Shown here: in pieces, positions 1-8,576 of the stretch
Layout: the number at the start of each line of letters is the position of its first letter
Position numbering within the stretch: position 1 is the stretch's first letter
Assembly: GCF_026167665.1 (NCBI RefSeq)
Contig: NZ_CP098740.1
Location: 3,534,001 to 3,598,000, forward strand
Reading direction: 5' to 3'
Length of the DNA: 64,000 bases
Source: Streptomyces drozdowiczii
GTDB taxonomy: Bacteria > Actinomycetota > Actinomycetes > Streptomycetales > Streptomycetaceae
Position numbers and translations under genes: made by a program
Notes under the pieces: generated by a model
Database searches by the model: none
Told to the model about the DNA's origin: nothing
What the model saw: only the letters and a program-made list of their open reading frames with translations

Positions 1-1373
1 TTCTCGGTGACGTCCGGCACATCGACCTTCGGCGGGCCGCTGGAGACGAAGACCGTGAGGGTCTCCTGCTCCTTCATCGTCCCGTCCTCCGGCGTCTGGC
101 GGCAGATCTTGCCCTTGGGCTGGTCCTTGCACTCTTCCTTGGGACCGACCTTGAGAATGATGTTGGTGTTGTCGGCCAGCTTCTGGGCGTCCTTCACCGT
201 GGTGCCGACCACGGTGGGCACGTCGAACGCGCCGTCGTCGCCGCCGTCGCCCCCGAAGACCGCCTTGCCGATGAGGATCGCGCCGATCAGCACCAGGATG
301 CCCGCGACGACCAGGAGGATCGTCGAGGTGTTGTTCTTCTTCTGCCGACGGCGGTCGGGGCGGTCGTCGTAGCCGTAGCCGCCGTCGTCCGGGTTGACCG
401 GCGGCAGCATCGACGTGCGCTCGCCACTCTGGTCGGCGGCGCGCAGCGCGGTGGTGGGCTGGTCGTTGTCGTACCCGCCGGGGTAGCCGCCGCCGTAGCC
501 CGCCGCCCCCATCGCGGCCGTCGCGGCGACCGGCTGGCCGTCGAGGCACGCCTCGATGTCGGCGCGCATCTCGTCGGCGGACTGGTAGCGGTAGTCGGGG
601 TCCTTGGTAAGCGCCTTCAGCACGATCGCGTCCATCGCGGGCGTGATCTCGGGGTCGAAGTTGCTCGGCGGCTGCGGCTCTTCCCGTACGTGCTGGTACG
701 CGACCGCCACCGGGGAGTCCCCGACGAACGGCGGCCGGACGGTCAGCAGCTCGTAGAGCAGGCAGCCGGTCGAGTAGAGGTCGGACCGCGCGTCGACCTG
801 CTCGCCCTTGGCCTGCTCCGGGGAGAGGTACTGGGCGGTGCCGATGACGGCCGCGGTCTGGGTCATCGTCATACCGGAGTCGCCCATGGCGCGGGCGATG
901 CCGAAGTCCATGACCTTGACCTGTCCGGTCCGGGTCAGCATGACGTTGGCCGGCTTGATGTCCCGGTGGACGATGCCCGCGCGGTGCGAGTACTCCAGCG
1001 CCTGGAGGATGCCCACCGTCATTTCGAGCGTCCGCTCGGGCAGCAGTCTGCGCCCGGAGTGCAGCAGCTCGCGGAGCGTCGAGCCGTCGACGTACTCCAT
1101 GACGATGTACGGGATGGAGACCCCGTCGACGTAGTCCTCGCCGGTGTCGTACACCGCGACGATCGCCGGATGGTTGAGCGAGGCGGCGGACTGGGCCTCA
1201 CGGCGGAACCGGGCCTGGAAGGACGGGTCGCGGGCGAGGTCCGCCCGGAGCGTCTTCACGGCGACGGTGCGGCCGAGCCGGGTGTCGTGGGCGAGGTAGA
1301 CCTCGGCCATGCCACCACGGCCGAGCACCGAGCCCAGCTCGTACCGGCCGCCGAGGCGACGCGGCTCTTCCAT
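1..1373 (-). CDS. pknB: Ser/Thr protein kinase PknB (3' end cut by window edge)
   Basis: Membrane Ser/Thr kinase that senses cell-wall fragments and phosphorylates wall-growth proteins. The visible 457 residues show a Gly-rich loop (GRGGMAEV, ~19-25), catalytic Lys40, HRDIKPAN (136-143), DFG (157-159), an APE-like SPEQ, a Pro/Gly-rich linker, one membrane segment (~351-369) after a basic stretch, and the start of a first PASTA repeat (~383 onward). Further PASTA repeats should lie beyond base 1. It is the last gene of the fhaA-fhaB-pstP-ftsW-pbpA-pknB operon, the standard actinobacterial order, which supports PknB over other PASTA kinases. It starts at ATG 167 bp after pbpA, the longest gap in the operon, so an internal promoter is possible. 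Confidence 0.95.
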   Translation of the reverse strand, partial: MEEPRRLGGRYELGSVLGRGGMAEVYLAHDTRLGRTVAVKTLRADLARDPSFQARFRREAQSAASLNHPAIVAVYDTGEDYVDGVSIPYIVMEYVDGSTLRELLHSGRRLLPERTLEMTVGILQALEYSHRAGIVHRDIKPANVMLTRTGQVKVMDFGIARAMGDSGMTMTQTAAVIGTAQYLSPEQAKGEQVDARSDLYSTGCLLYELLTVRPPFVGDSPVAVAYQHVREEPQPPSNFDPEITPAMDAIVLKALTKDPDYRYQSADEMRADIEACLDGQPVAATAAMGAAGYGGGYPGGYDNDQPTTALRAADQSGERTSMLPPVNPDDGGYGYDDRPDRRRQKKNNTSTILLVVAGILVLIGAILIGKAVFGGDGGDDGAFDVPTVVGTTVKDAQKLADNTNIILKVGPKEECKDQPKGKICRQTPEDGTMKEQETLTVFVSSGPPKVDVPDVTE

Positions 1374-1540
1374 AACTGTTCCAGCCCTCTCCGTCAGTCC
1401 TGACCGCACCGGTGCGCGGTCCGGCGGTGTGCTGTTCGCGCATACGCTACCGGCCGCGCATCAGCTGATCGGCCCGGAGGCGGTACCTGATATCCGACCG
1501 GTATCCGCAAAGGCGCTTGCGCGGCCGGGTGTGAGCGGTG

Positions 1541-2998
1541 TCACTTCTCGCTGTCGATGACCGCCTTCATGACCGCCTTCGCGATCGGGGCGGCCAGGCC
1601 GCCACCGGAGATGTCGTCGCGGGTGGCGTCGCTGTCCTCGACGACGACGGCCACGGCCACCGGAGAACCGCTGTCGGTCTTCGCGTACGAGATGAACCAC
1701 GCGTACGGGTTCTCGCTGTTCTTCACGCCGTGCTGGGCGGTGCCGGTCTTGCCGCCGACCGTGACGCCCTGGATCTGGGCGTTCGTGCCGGTGCCCTCCT
1801 TGACGACGGTCTCCATCATCTGCTGGAGCTTCTGGGCGTTCTCCGCCGAGAGGGGCTGGCTGAACTCCTCCTTCTCGTGCGTGTAGATCACGTCCAGGTT
1901 GGGCGCCTTGCGCTCGGCGACCATGTACGGCTGCATCAGCTTGCCGTCGTTGGCGACGGCGGAGGCGACCATCGCCATCTGGAGCGGGGTGGCGCGGTTG
2001 GACGCCTGGCCGATGCCCGCCATGGCGTTCTGCGGCCGGTTGTCCTCGGGGTACACGCTGGCGTTCGAGCGGACCGGGGTGAAGATCTCCTTGTTGAAGC
2101 CGAACTTGTTGGCCTCGTCGATCATCTTCTGGTTGCCCAGGTCATCGCTGATCTTGCCGAAGACGGTGTTGCAGGAGTAGCGCAGCGCCTTGCGGAGCGA
2201 GGCGTTCTCGCACGGGATGCTGCCCTCGTTGGGCAGGTCCTGGCTCGTCTGCGGCAGGCGCCAGGGCAGCGGGGACTTCGTGTCCTCGTCGATGTCGGTG
2301 TAGAGCCCGTTCTCCAGGGCTGCGGCGGCGGTGACGACCTTGAACGTCGAGCCGGGCGGGTAGGTCTCGCGCAGCGCCCGATTGAGCAGGGGCTTGTTCT
2401 TGTCGTCCTTCAGGGCCGTCCACGCCTTGCTGTCGGACTGGCCGTTGCCCGCGAAGGACGAGGGGTCGTACGACGGGGTGCTGGCGAGCGCCAGGATCGC
2501 GCCGGTCCGCGGGTCGAGGGCGGCGACGGCGCCCTTCTTCTTGCCGAGGCCCTCGAAGGCGGCCTTCTGGGCCGCGCCGTTGAGCGTCGTGACGACGTTG
2601 CCGCCGGTCCTCTCCTCACCGGTGAACATCGACATCGTCCGGTTGAAGAAGAGCTGGTCGTCGTTGCCGGTGAGGATGCCGTCCTCGAGGTTCTCCAGCT
2701 GGGTGGCGCCGAACGCCTGCGAGGAGTAGCCGGTCACGGGGGCCCACATGGGGCCGTCCTTCCAGACCCGCTTGTACTTGAAGTCGCTGCCCTTGGTCTC
2801 GGCGGACCCGGTGATCGACTTGCCGTCCACGATGATGTTGCCGCGCTCGTGGGCGTACCGCTCGATGCGGACGCGGCGGTTCTCGTCGCGGGTGTTGAGG
2901 TCGTCTGCCTTCACGTACTGCAGGTAGTTGGTCCGCGCGAGCAGGGCGAAGATCAGGACGCCGCAGAAGATCGCGATCCGGCGCAGGGGCTTGTTCAC
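1541..2998 (-). CDS. pbpA: Penicillin-binding protein PbpA (class B transpeptidase)
   Basis: Class B PBP that cross-links peptidoglycan outside the membrane, normally partnered with the SEDS protein encoded just upstream. One N-terminal membrane anchor (~8-24), then a dimerisation/pedestal region and a transpeptidase domain with STFK (active Ser217), SCN (275-277) and KTGT (417-420). Length 485 aa is normal for actinobacterial PbpA. It starts at GTG, overlapping the ftsW stop by 4 bp (GTGA), so the two proteins are translationally coupled and made in step. The following kinase pknB is a likely regulator by phosphorylation (family knowledge, not visible here). Confidence 0.95.
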   Translation of the reverse strand: MNKPLRRIAIFCGVLIFALLARTNYLQYVKADDLNTRDENRRVRIERYAHERGNIIVDGKSITGSAETKGSDFKYKRVWKDGPMWAPVTGYSSQAFGATQLENLEDGILTGNDDQLFFNRTMSMFTGEERTGGNVVTTLNGAAQKAAFEGLGKKKGAVAALDPRTGAILALASTPSYDPSSFAGNGQSDSKAWTALKDDKNKPLLNRALRETYPPGSTFKVVTAAAALENGLYTDIDEDTKSPLPWRLPQTSQDLPNEGSIPCENASLRKALRYSCNTVFGKISDDLGNQKMIDEANKFGFNKEIFTPVRSNASVYPEDNRPQNAMAGIGQASNRATPLQMAMVASAVANDGKLMQPYMVAERKAPNLDVIYTHEKEEFSQPLSAENAQKLQQMMETVVKEGTGTNAQIQGVTVGGKTGTAQHGVKNSENPYAWFISYAKTDSGSPVAVAVVVEDSDATRDDISGGGLAAPIAKAVMKAVIDSEK

Positions 2999-4407
2999 GG
3001 GCGGACCACCTGGGTCATCTCGGCGTCGGTCGAGGGTGCGGGGGCCGGCGCGGGGCGGCGGGCGGTGTCGCTGATACGGATGAGGATGCCGATCAGGGCC
3101 CAGTTGGCGATCACGGACGAACCGCCGGCCGCGAGGAACGGCATCGTCATACCGGTGAGCGGGATCAGGCCCATGACGCCGCCGGCGACGACGAAGACCT
3201 GGATCGCGAAGGCCCCGGAGAGGCCGATCGCGAGGAGCTTGCCGAACGGATCGCGGGCGGCGAGCGCCGTGCGGACACCGCGTTCCACGATGAGGCCGTA
3301 GACCAGCAGCACGGCCATCATGCCGGCGAGGCCGAGCTCTTCACCGACGGTGGAGAGGATGAAGTCGGCGTTGGCGGCGAAGCCGATCAGGTCGGAGTGG
3401 CCCTGGCCCCATCCGGTACCGAGCGTGCCGCCCGAACCGAAGGACATGATGGCGTTGCCGATCTGCTCGCAGGAGCCGTCCGTCTGGAAGCACTTGAACG
3501 GGTCCTTCCAGGCATTCACGCGGGCCTCGACGTGCGGCTCGAAGCTCGCGACACCCACGGCTCCGGCCGCCGACATCAGGAGACCGAAGACGATCCAGCT
3601 GGTCCGCTCGGTGGCGACGTACAGCATGATCACGAAGAGGCCGAAGAACAGCAGCGACGTACCGAGGTCGGTCTCGAAGACCAGGATCAGGATCGACAGC
3701 GCCCAGATGACCAGGATGGGGCCCAGGTCGCGCCCGCGCGGCAGGTACAGCCCCATGAAGCGGCGGCTGGCGAGCGCCAGCGCGTCCCGTTTGACCATGA
3801 GGTACCCGGCGAAGAAGACCGCGATGATGATCTTCGCGAACTCCCCGGGCTGGATGGAGAAGCCGGCGATGTTGATCCAGATCTTCGCGCCGAACTTGGC
3901 CGGAAAGAACATGGGAAGGATCAGCAGGAACAGCGCGGCCACCATCGAGATGTACGTGTAGCGCTGAAGGATGCGGTGGTCCTTCAGCAGCAGCAGCACG
4001 CCGACGAAGAGGGCCACACCGACCGCCGAGTACATCAGCTGCCGGGGAGCGGACGGGGTGAACACCCCGTAGTAGTTCTCCGCGTCCCTGATCAGCTTCG
4101 GCGACTGGTCGAGCCGCCAGATCAGCACCAGCCCCAGCCCGTTGAGCAGCGTGGCCAGCGGCAGCAGCAGCGGGTCCGCGTACCGGGCGAACTTCCGCAC
4201 CACGAGATGGGCGACACCGCCGAGCAGGACGAGCCCCGCCCCGTAGCCGAACATGCCGGACGGCAGCTTGCCGTCCATGGCCAGGCCCACGTTGGCGTAG
4301 GCGAACACCGAGATGGCGATGGCGAAGACCATCATCATCAGTTCGGTGTTGCGCCTGCTCGGTGCGTCGATCGCGCCGATCGTGGTCGTGTTGGTGACAA
4401 CGCTCAT
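2995..4407 (-). CDS. ftsW: SEDS-family peptidoglycan glycosyltransferase (FtsW/RodA type)
   Basis: Polytopic membrane protein (470 aa, about ten hydrophobic segments from residue ~24 on) of the shape-elongation-division-sporulation family that polymerises lipid II. Conserved SEDS features include the N-terminal WRLDQ-type motif (~116-120), the PGEFAKI motif after the third to fourth helix and a C-terminal GMTMPFLAAGGSSV block. The paired transpeptidase follows with a 4-bp overlap. Actinomycete annotations call this position either FtsW or RodA, and the sequence alone does not settle whether it serves division or elongation. It begins 23 bp after pstP ends. Confidence 0.93.
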   Translation of the reverse strand: MSVVTNTTTIGAIDAPSRRNTELMMMVFAIAISVFAYANVGLAMDGKLPSGMFGYGAGLVLLGGVAHLVVRKFARYADPLLLPLATLLNGLGLVLIWRLDQSPKLIRDAENYYGVFTPSAPRQLMYSAVGVALFVGVLLLLKDHRILQRYTYISMVAALFLLILPMFFPAKFGAKIWINIAGFSIQPGEFAKIIIAVFFAGYLMVKRDALALASRRFMGLYLPRGRDLGPILVIWALSILILVFETDLGTSLLFFGLFVIMLYVATERTSWIVFGLLMSAAGAVGVASFEPHVEARVNAWKDPFKCFQTDGSCEQIGNAIMSFGSGGTLGTGWGQGHSDLIGFAANADFILSTVGEELGLAGMMAVLLVYGLIVERGVRTALAARDPFGKLLAIGLSGAFAIQVFVVAGGVMGLIPLTGMTMPFLAAGGSSVIANWALIGILIRISDTARRPAPAPAPSTDAEMTQVVRP

Positions 4408-4430
4408 GGTGCTGAAGGCCCCCTACGGCT

Positions 4431-5939
4431 CTACTTCTTACCGCACTGCGGGACCAGCTTCTTCTCTTCCTCCGAGAGGCTGGGCCCGGGAGTGGGAGTC
4501 GTGGAAGTCTGCTCGGACTTGGTGTCGCCACCGGATGTCTTGGCGGACTTGGACGCCTTGGTGGCGTCCGTGTCCGTGCCCTGCGCCTGACCCTCGTCGC
4601 CGTGCGCCTTCTCGGCTGCGCGGCGCTGCTCGTCCTTCTTGCAGGCGGACGCCTGGACGGAGAGCTCGCTGATCTTCTCGCGGGCGTCGGCGAGGCTGCC
4701 CTCGGCGATCGTCGCCTCGACCTTCTTGCGCTGGTAGGCGGGGAGGTACTTGAGTTCGATCTCGGGATGGTCCGTCTCGACCTTCGAGAGCGAGAGCCAG
4801 CCCAGGTCCTGGCTGATGCCCCGGTACAGCGCGACGTTGTCGTTCTTCGCGCCGACGTAGAACTGGGTCTGGGTCCAGCGGTAGCCGCCGTAGAGCCCGC
4901 CGCCGACGACGGCCAGGGCGAGCACCACGTACAGGGAGCGCTTGAGCCACCTGCGGCCGCCGCCGCCCTTGACGAAGTCGTCGTCGGAGTACGAACCGAA
5001 GGACCCCTCGGGCATCCCGTCGTAGCCGGAGTCGTCGCCGCTGCCGGGCGGGCCGAAGCTGCCGGAGGGCGGCGGTACGGGACGGCCGAGGCCGGCCGCA
5101 CGGCCCGCGGGCGTCTGCATCGCGCCGCCGTCGTTCAGCTGGGCCGCCTGGTTCTCGGCGACCGCGCCGACGACGACCGGGGTGTCATTGAGCTGCCCGG
5201 CCAGGGTGTCGTTGCTGTCGACGTCGAAGACATCGGCGACGATGCAGGTGATGTTGTCCGGTCCGCCGCCGCGCAGGGCGAGCTGGATCAGGTCCTGGAT
5301 GGTCTCCTGCGGGCCCTGGTAGCTGGCGAGCGTCTCCTCCATCGTCTGGTGGGAGACGACGCCGGAGAGCCCGTCGGAGCAGATCAGATAGCGGTCGCCG
5401 GCCCGGACCTCACGGATGGAGAGGTCGGGTTCGACGTGGTCGCCACTGCCCAGCGCGCGCATCAGCAGGGAGCGCTGCGGGTGGGTGGTGGCCTCCTCCT
5501 CGGTGATCCGGCCCTCGTCCACCAGCCGCTGGACCCAGGTGTGGTCCTGCGTGATCTGGGTGAGCACGCCGTCGCGCAGCAGGTACGCGCGCGAGTCGCC
5601 GACGTGCACGAGGCCGAGGCGCTGGCCGGTCCAGAGCAGGGCGGTGAGCGTGGTGCCCATGCCCTCCAGCTGCGGGTCCTCCTCGACCATCATCCGCAGC
5701 TGGTCGTTGGCCCGCTGGACCGCCGTACCGAGCGAGGTGAGGATGTCGGAGCCCGGGACGTCGTCATCGAGCTGGACGAGGGTGGAGATCACCTCGGAAC
5801 TGGCGACCTCACCGGCCGCCTGGCCGCCCATGCCGTCGGCGATCGCGAGAAGGCGGGGGCCGGCGTAACCGGAGTCCTCGTTCCCCTCGCGGATCATGCC
5901 CTTGTGCGACCCGGCGGCGAAGCGCAGGGACAGACTCAT
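4431..5939 (-). CDS. pstP: PP2C-type protein phosphatase PstP
   Basis: Membrane-anchored Mn/Mg-dependent Ser/Thr phosphatase that reverses PknB-type phosphorylation. The N-terminal catalytic domain (~1-235) carries the metal-binding motifs EDSG, DGMGG, GDSRAY, SDGLSG and GGPDNIT. A Gly/Pro-rich linker, a basic patch, one membrane helix (~345-365) and an external Ser/Thr-rich tail ending in QCGKK follow. I chose the ATG giving MSLSLRF because GAGGTG lies 4 bases before it and PP2C domains normally begin there; an in-frame extension upstream adds 18 residues with no ribosome site. Total length is 502 aa, typical for PstP. Confidence 0.94.
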   Translation of the reverse strand: MSLSLRFAAGSHKGMIREGNEDSGYAGPRLLAIADGMGGQAAGEVASSEVISTLVQLDDDVPGSDILTSLGTAVQRANDQLRMMVEEDPQLEGMGTTLTALLWTGQRLGLVHVGDSRAYLLRDGVLTQITQDHTWVQRLVDEGRITEEEATTHPQRSLLMRALGSGDHVEPDLSIREVRAGDRYLICSDGLSGVVSHQTMEETLASYQGPQETIQDLIQLALRGGGPDNITCIVADVFDVDSNDTLAGQLNDTPVVVGAVAENQAAQLNDGGAMQTPAGRAAGLGRPVPPPSGSFGPPGSGDDSGYDGMPEGSFGSYSDDDFVKGGGGRRWLKRSLYVVLALAVVGGGLYGGYRWTQTQFYVGAKNDNVALYRGISQDLGWLSLSKVETDHPEIELKYLPAYQRKKVEATIAEGSLADAREKISELSVQASACKKDEQRRAAEKAHGDEGQAQGTDTDATKASKSAKTSGGDTKSEQTSTTPTPGPSLSEEEKKLVPQCGKK

Positions 5940-6068
5940 GCGCACCTCACCCGTCGGTTCGGGGTACAGCCGGTCTCGAGCCACACTGCCCACCCTCCGG
6001 TCGGGAGCCTGGCCGGGTCCGATGCCCGGACCCCCGCGGCTCGCTCGCTCCGCTCGCTCATTCTCGTA

Positions 6069-6581
6069 CTACTTCCGCAGCTCGATGACGGTCTTGCCGA
6101 TCCGGATCGGCGCGCCCAGCGGAACGGGCGTCGGGGTGGTGAGGCGGGTCCGGTCCAGGTACGTGCCGTTGGTGGACCCGAGATCCTCGACGATCCACTG
6201 GCCGTCACGGTCGGGGTAGATCCTGGCATGCCTGCTGGACGCGTAGTCGTCGTCCAGCACGATCGTTGAGTCATGGGCACGGCCGAGCGTGATGGTCTGC
6301 CCCTGGAGCGCCACCGTGGTGCCGGTGAGCGTGCCTTCGGAGACGACCAGCTTGGTCGGTGCGCCCCGGCGCTGGCGGCCGGGCTGCTGGCGCTGCTGCG
6401 GCGGCGCCGCGTTCTGGCGTCCCTGGGGCGGACGCGCGTCGTTGGCGGTGCGGCGTGAGCCGCGCTGCGTGACGCGCGTTCCGAACAGGTCGCTGCGAAT
6501 GACCTGGACGGCCACGATCACGAACAGCCACAGAACAGCCAGGAAACCTAGCCGCATGACCGTCAGGGTCAGCTCTGACAT
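6069..6581 (-). CDS. fhaB: FHA-domain protein FhaB (FipA-like)
   Basis: Small membrane-tethered phosphothreonine reader. An N-terminal hydrophobic segment (~5-27) is followed by a basic, Gln/Pro-rich linker and a C-terminal FHA domain (~75-170) with the hallmark GR (phosphate-binding loop), SSRHARI and LGSTNGTYLD motifs. The mycobacterial counterpart is a kinase substrate that links signalling to FtsZ and division. It lies 129 bp upstream of pstP and only 10 bp downstream of the broken fhaA gene, within the same operon. The 129-bp gap before pstP holds a GCTCGCTC repeat and no gene. Confidence 0.93.
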   Translation of the reverse strand: MSELTLTVMRLGFLAVLWLFVIVAVQVIRSDLFGTRVTQRGSRRTANDARPPQGRQNAAPPQQRQQPGRQRRGAPTKLVVSEGTLTGTTVALQGQTITLGRAHDSTIVLDDDYASSRHARIYPDRDGQWIVEDLGSTNGTYLDRTRLTTPTPVPLGAPIRIGKTVIELRK

Positions 6582-6591
6582 TGCCCCCGCT

Positions 6592-7469
6592 TCACCCTTC
6601 GGCTTGCCGGTAAACGATGGTGGTGCTGCCCACGACGATCCGCGAGCCGTCGCGGAGCGTAGCGCGGGTGGTGTGCTGCCCGTCTACCACGATGCCGTTG
6701 GTAGACCCGAGATCCTGGATCGTCGAGGGCGTTCCGGTCCTGATCTCACAGTGCCGGCGGGAGACGCCGGGGTCGTCGATCCGTACGTCGGCGTCGGTGC
6801 TGCGGCCCATGACCAGCGTCGGGCGGGAGATCTGGTGGCGGGTGCCGTTGATCTCGATCCAGCGCCGTACCTGCACGTTCGGCAGGGAGGTGGGGGTGGC
6901 CGGCGGACGCCGGTCCGGACCGCCGTGCCGCCCGGCGCCCGGCGGCGGGCCGGCGGGCATGGGCGGGGCGGAGGTGGGCGGGTAGCCGTAACCACCGGGT
7001 GCCTGCGGGGCGGGAGGGCCGGGGTACCCCTGCTGGGGGACTGGCCGCCGTAGCTCTGGCCCTGTGCCGGGCCCTGGCCCTGGCCCTGTGACGAACTCGA
7101 CGCCAGGGTGCGGCTGCGGACCCGGTAGAGGCCGGTGTCGAGATCCTCGGCCTTCTCCAGGTGGACCTTGATGGGGCCCATGAACGTGTACCGCTGCTGC
7201 TTGGCGTAGTCCCGGACGAGACCGGAGAGCTCGTCGCCGAGCTGGCCGGAGTACGGGCTCAGGCGCTCGTAGTCGGGCGCGCTGAGCTCGACGATGAAGT
7301 CGTTGGGGACGACGGTCCGCTCGCGGTTCCAGATGGTGGCGTTGTTGTCGCACTCCCGCTGGAGGGCACCCGCGATCTCGACCGGCTGGACCTCGGACTT
7401 GAAGACCTTGGCGAAAGTGCCGTTGACCAGACCTTCGAGACGCTGCTCGAAACGCTTCATCACTCCCAT
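6592..7469 (-). pseudogene. fhaA: FhaA (DUF3662 + FHA) interrupted by a one-base frameshift
   Basis: Reads as two overlapping frames. The first runs from the ATG (MGVMKRFEQRLEGLVNG) through a DUF3662 domain (~1-125) into a GQGQGPAQGQ linker. The second carries a Pro/Gly-rich linker and an intact C-terminal FHA domain (WIEINGTRH, MGRSTDADVR, SRRHCEIR, GSTNGIVVDG), ending at TGA. Restoring one base in the G5 run at 7035-7039 (C5 on the coding strand) joins them into 292 aa with a normal QQGYPGPP linker. The protein recruits phosphorylated partners at the wall and is the first gene of the operon. A homopolymer under-call is more likely than a true null or programmed slippage, because both domains stay conserved. 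Confidence 0.85.
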
Positions 7470-7828
7470 GGGGCACCTCCTCCGGTGTCGTCGTCCCTGT
7501 ACTGCTTACTGATCGTATCCACGCGTCGGGAAATCGGCTGGTTCCCCTTGTCTGCCCTGTGGATGAGTGTCCCCCCTCACACGGATCGTAGAGGTGGCCT
7601 CCTCACAGTGTCCCGCACCTTGGGCGCACTCAGGAGGAGTGGGGGGCGACCCTTGGGGGTTCCCGGTTCCTTTCGGACGTTCTGCGTACGTGGGCCGAGC
7701 GTGCGGCGAGTGCCCGGTGATCGGGCGGCGAAACAACGGATGTGAATCCACCCTGTCCAGCGTGCTAATCTTCCGGATGTCGCCAGGCGCTCGCACCGAA
7801 AAGTGAGAGAGCCCGGAACACCACTCTT
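7470..7828. other. Intergenic region between fhaA and tRNA-Leu
   Basis: About 360 bases with no convincing gene; open frames here lack codon bias and recognisable domains. It must contain the promoter for the minus-strand fhaA operon and, near 7740-7828, that of the plus-strand tRNA. I could not single out a -35/-10 pair with confidence. Confidence 0.5.
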
Positions 7829-7911
7829 GCGCGAGTGGCGGAACGGCAGACGCGCTGGCTTCAGGTGCCAGTGTCCTTAGGGACGTGGGGGTTCAAATCC
7901 CCCCTCGCGCA
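7829..7911 (+). tRNA. tRNA-Leu, anticodon CAG
   Basis: An 83-nt class II cloverleaf. The acceptor stem is GCGCGAG paired with CTCGCGC, with discriminator A at 7911. The D-arm, the anticodon stem (ctggc/gccag) with CAG at 7862-7864, the long variable arm typical of leucine tRNAs (tgtccttagggacg) and the T-arm GGGGGTTCAAATCCCCC are all clear. CCA is not encoded in full (CAA follows the discriminator), as is common in actinomycetes. CAG reads CTG, a major Leu codon in this G+C-rich genome. A strong hairpin follows 7 bases later. Confidence 0.96.
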
Positions 7912-7913
7912 CA

Positions 7914-7951
7914 AGAAGGAAGCCCCCAGGCATCGCCTGGGGGGCTTCTTC
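7914..7951 (+). terminator. Hairpin terminator after tRNA-Leu
   Basis: Inverted repeat GAAGCCCCCAGGC / GCCTGGGGGGCTTC (7919-7931 and 7935-7948) with a three-base loop ATC, followed by TT. One G is bulged. It sits immediately 3' of the tRNA, so it should end or process that transcript. Confidence 0.85.
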
Positions 7952-7994
7952 AGTTCGGGGCCGGTAGTTCATGGTCGGCCCCTCCCTGTGCTTG

Positions 7995-8008
7995 GTTTCA
8001 CGTGAAAC
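7995..8008. promoter_or_regulatory. parS partition site 1
   Basis: Perfect 14-bp palindrome GTTTCACGTGAAAC, identical to the Streptomyces parS consensus bound by ParB. It lies in the short gap between the tRNA-Leu terminator and the stop of the convergent MarR gene, outside any coding region. Two further identical copies are in this window. Confidence 0.9.
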
Positions 8009-8015
8009 GCCCGTT

Positions 8016-8465
8016 TTACGGGTGCGGAGTGTCACCCACCGCGTTGTAGCGCAGCAGGTACGCGGCGAACCGGGCGAGATCGTCCTCGGTCCAGTCCGCG
8101 AGGCGTTCCTGATAGGCCGCGCGCCGGCTGGCCTGGGTGGCGGCGAGGGCCTGCGTTCCGGCTTCGGTGGGGTGCAGAACCTGGATGCGGTGGTCGTCCG
8201 GGTCGGGATGGCGCTCGACCAGGCCGAGCTTCTCCAGGGCGCCGATCTGCCGGCTGACCGTGGACTTGTCGAGCATGTAGTGCGCCGCCAGATCGGTCGC
8301 GCGGCAGCCCTGCTGGTCGTCGATGTGCGCCAGCAGCGTGTACGAGACGAGCGGCAGCTCGGGGTGGAGCCGGGCCGCGGCGGCCCGCGCGCGGCGGGCG
8401 AAGGCGGTCAGTTCGCGCTGGATCACGTCCAGCGACTCCTCGCGTTCTCCGGGGGTGCCTGGCAC
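8016..8465 (-). CDS. MarR-family transcriptional regulator
   Basis: 149-aa winged-helix regulator starting at GTG. The helix-turn-helix (~55-80, CRATDLAAHYMLDKSTVSRQI) is followed by the MarR wing motif DPDDHRIQVLHPT. It is transcribed away from the permease gene that starts at 8577. The shared 111-bp promoter region contains a perfect 6-3-6 palindrome and a 17-bp direct repeat, so it very likely represses itself and the permease in response to an unknown, perhaps aromatic or toxic, ligand. Confidence 0.88.
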   Translation of the reverse strand: MPGTPGEREESLDVIQRELTAFARRARAAAARLHPELPLVSYTLLAHIDDQQGCRATDLAAHYMLDKSTVSRQIGALEKLGLVERHPDPDDHRIQVLHPTEAGTQALAATQASRRAAYQERLADWTEDDLARFAAYLLRYNAVGDTPHP

Positions 8466-8489
8466 GGGTTCGCCTTCCTCGAAAGTTCA

Positions 8490-8504
8490 GTTGTAGAGTA
8501 CAAC
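8490..8504. promoter_or_regulatory. Candidate MarR operator GTTGTA-GAG-TACAAC
   Basis: A perfect inverted repeat of six bases either side of GAG, 25 bp upstream of the MarR start codon and inside the divergent promoter. MarR-family sites of this shape (TTGTA...TACAA) are common. The assignment to this regulator is inferred from position. Confidence 0.7.
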
Positions 8505-8511
8505 GGAAATG

Positions 8512-8550
8512 GAGTTGTAAAAGCCAACCAGTTGAGTTGTAAAAGCCAAC
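8512..8550. repeat. Two 17-bp direct repeats GAGTTGTAAAAGCCAAC
   Basis: Identical copies at 8512-8528 and 8534-8550, spaced 22 bp start to start (about two helical turns), just 26 bp before the permease start codon. Each contains a GTTGTA half-site matching the neighbouring palindrome, so they may be extra regulator-binding half-sites. Confidence 0.7.
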
Positions 8551-8576
8551 TACCTGGCCAATCGTCTGGAGCCCCC

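Noticed and set aside
1538..3301. A 587-codon open frame on the plus strand across pbpA and part of ftsW
   Set aside because: It is the complementary-strand shadow of high-G+C coding sequence: Arg/Gly/Ala/Val-rich, no domain, no ribosome site. The minus-strand PBP motifs are decisive.
5940..5993. 18-residue upstream extension of pstP
   Set aside because: The internal ATG has GAGGTG at proper spacing and matches the usual PP2C start; the upstream start has none.
7506..7796. Open frames between fhaA and tRNA-Leu
   Set aside because: Weak codon bias, no ribosome site, no similarity to a known domain; treated as intergenic.
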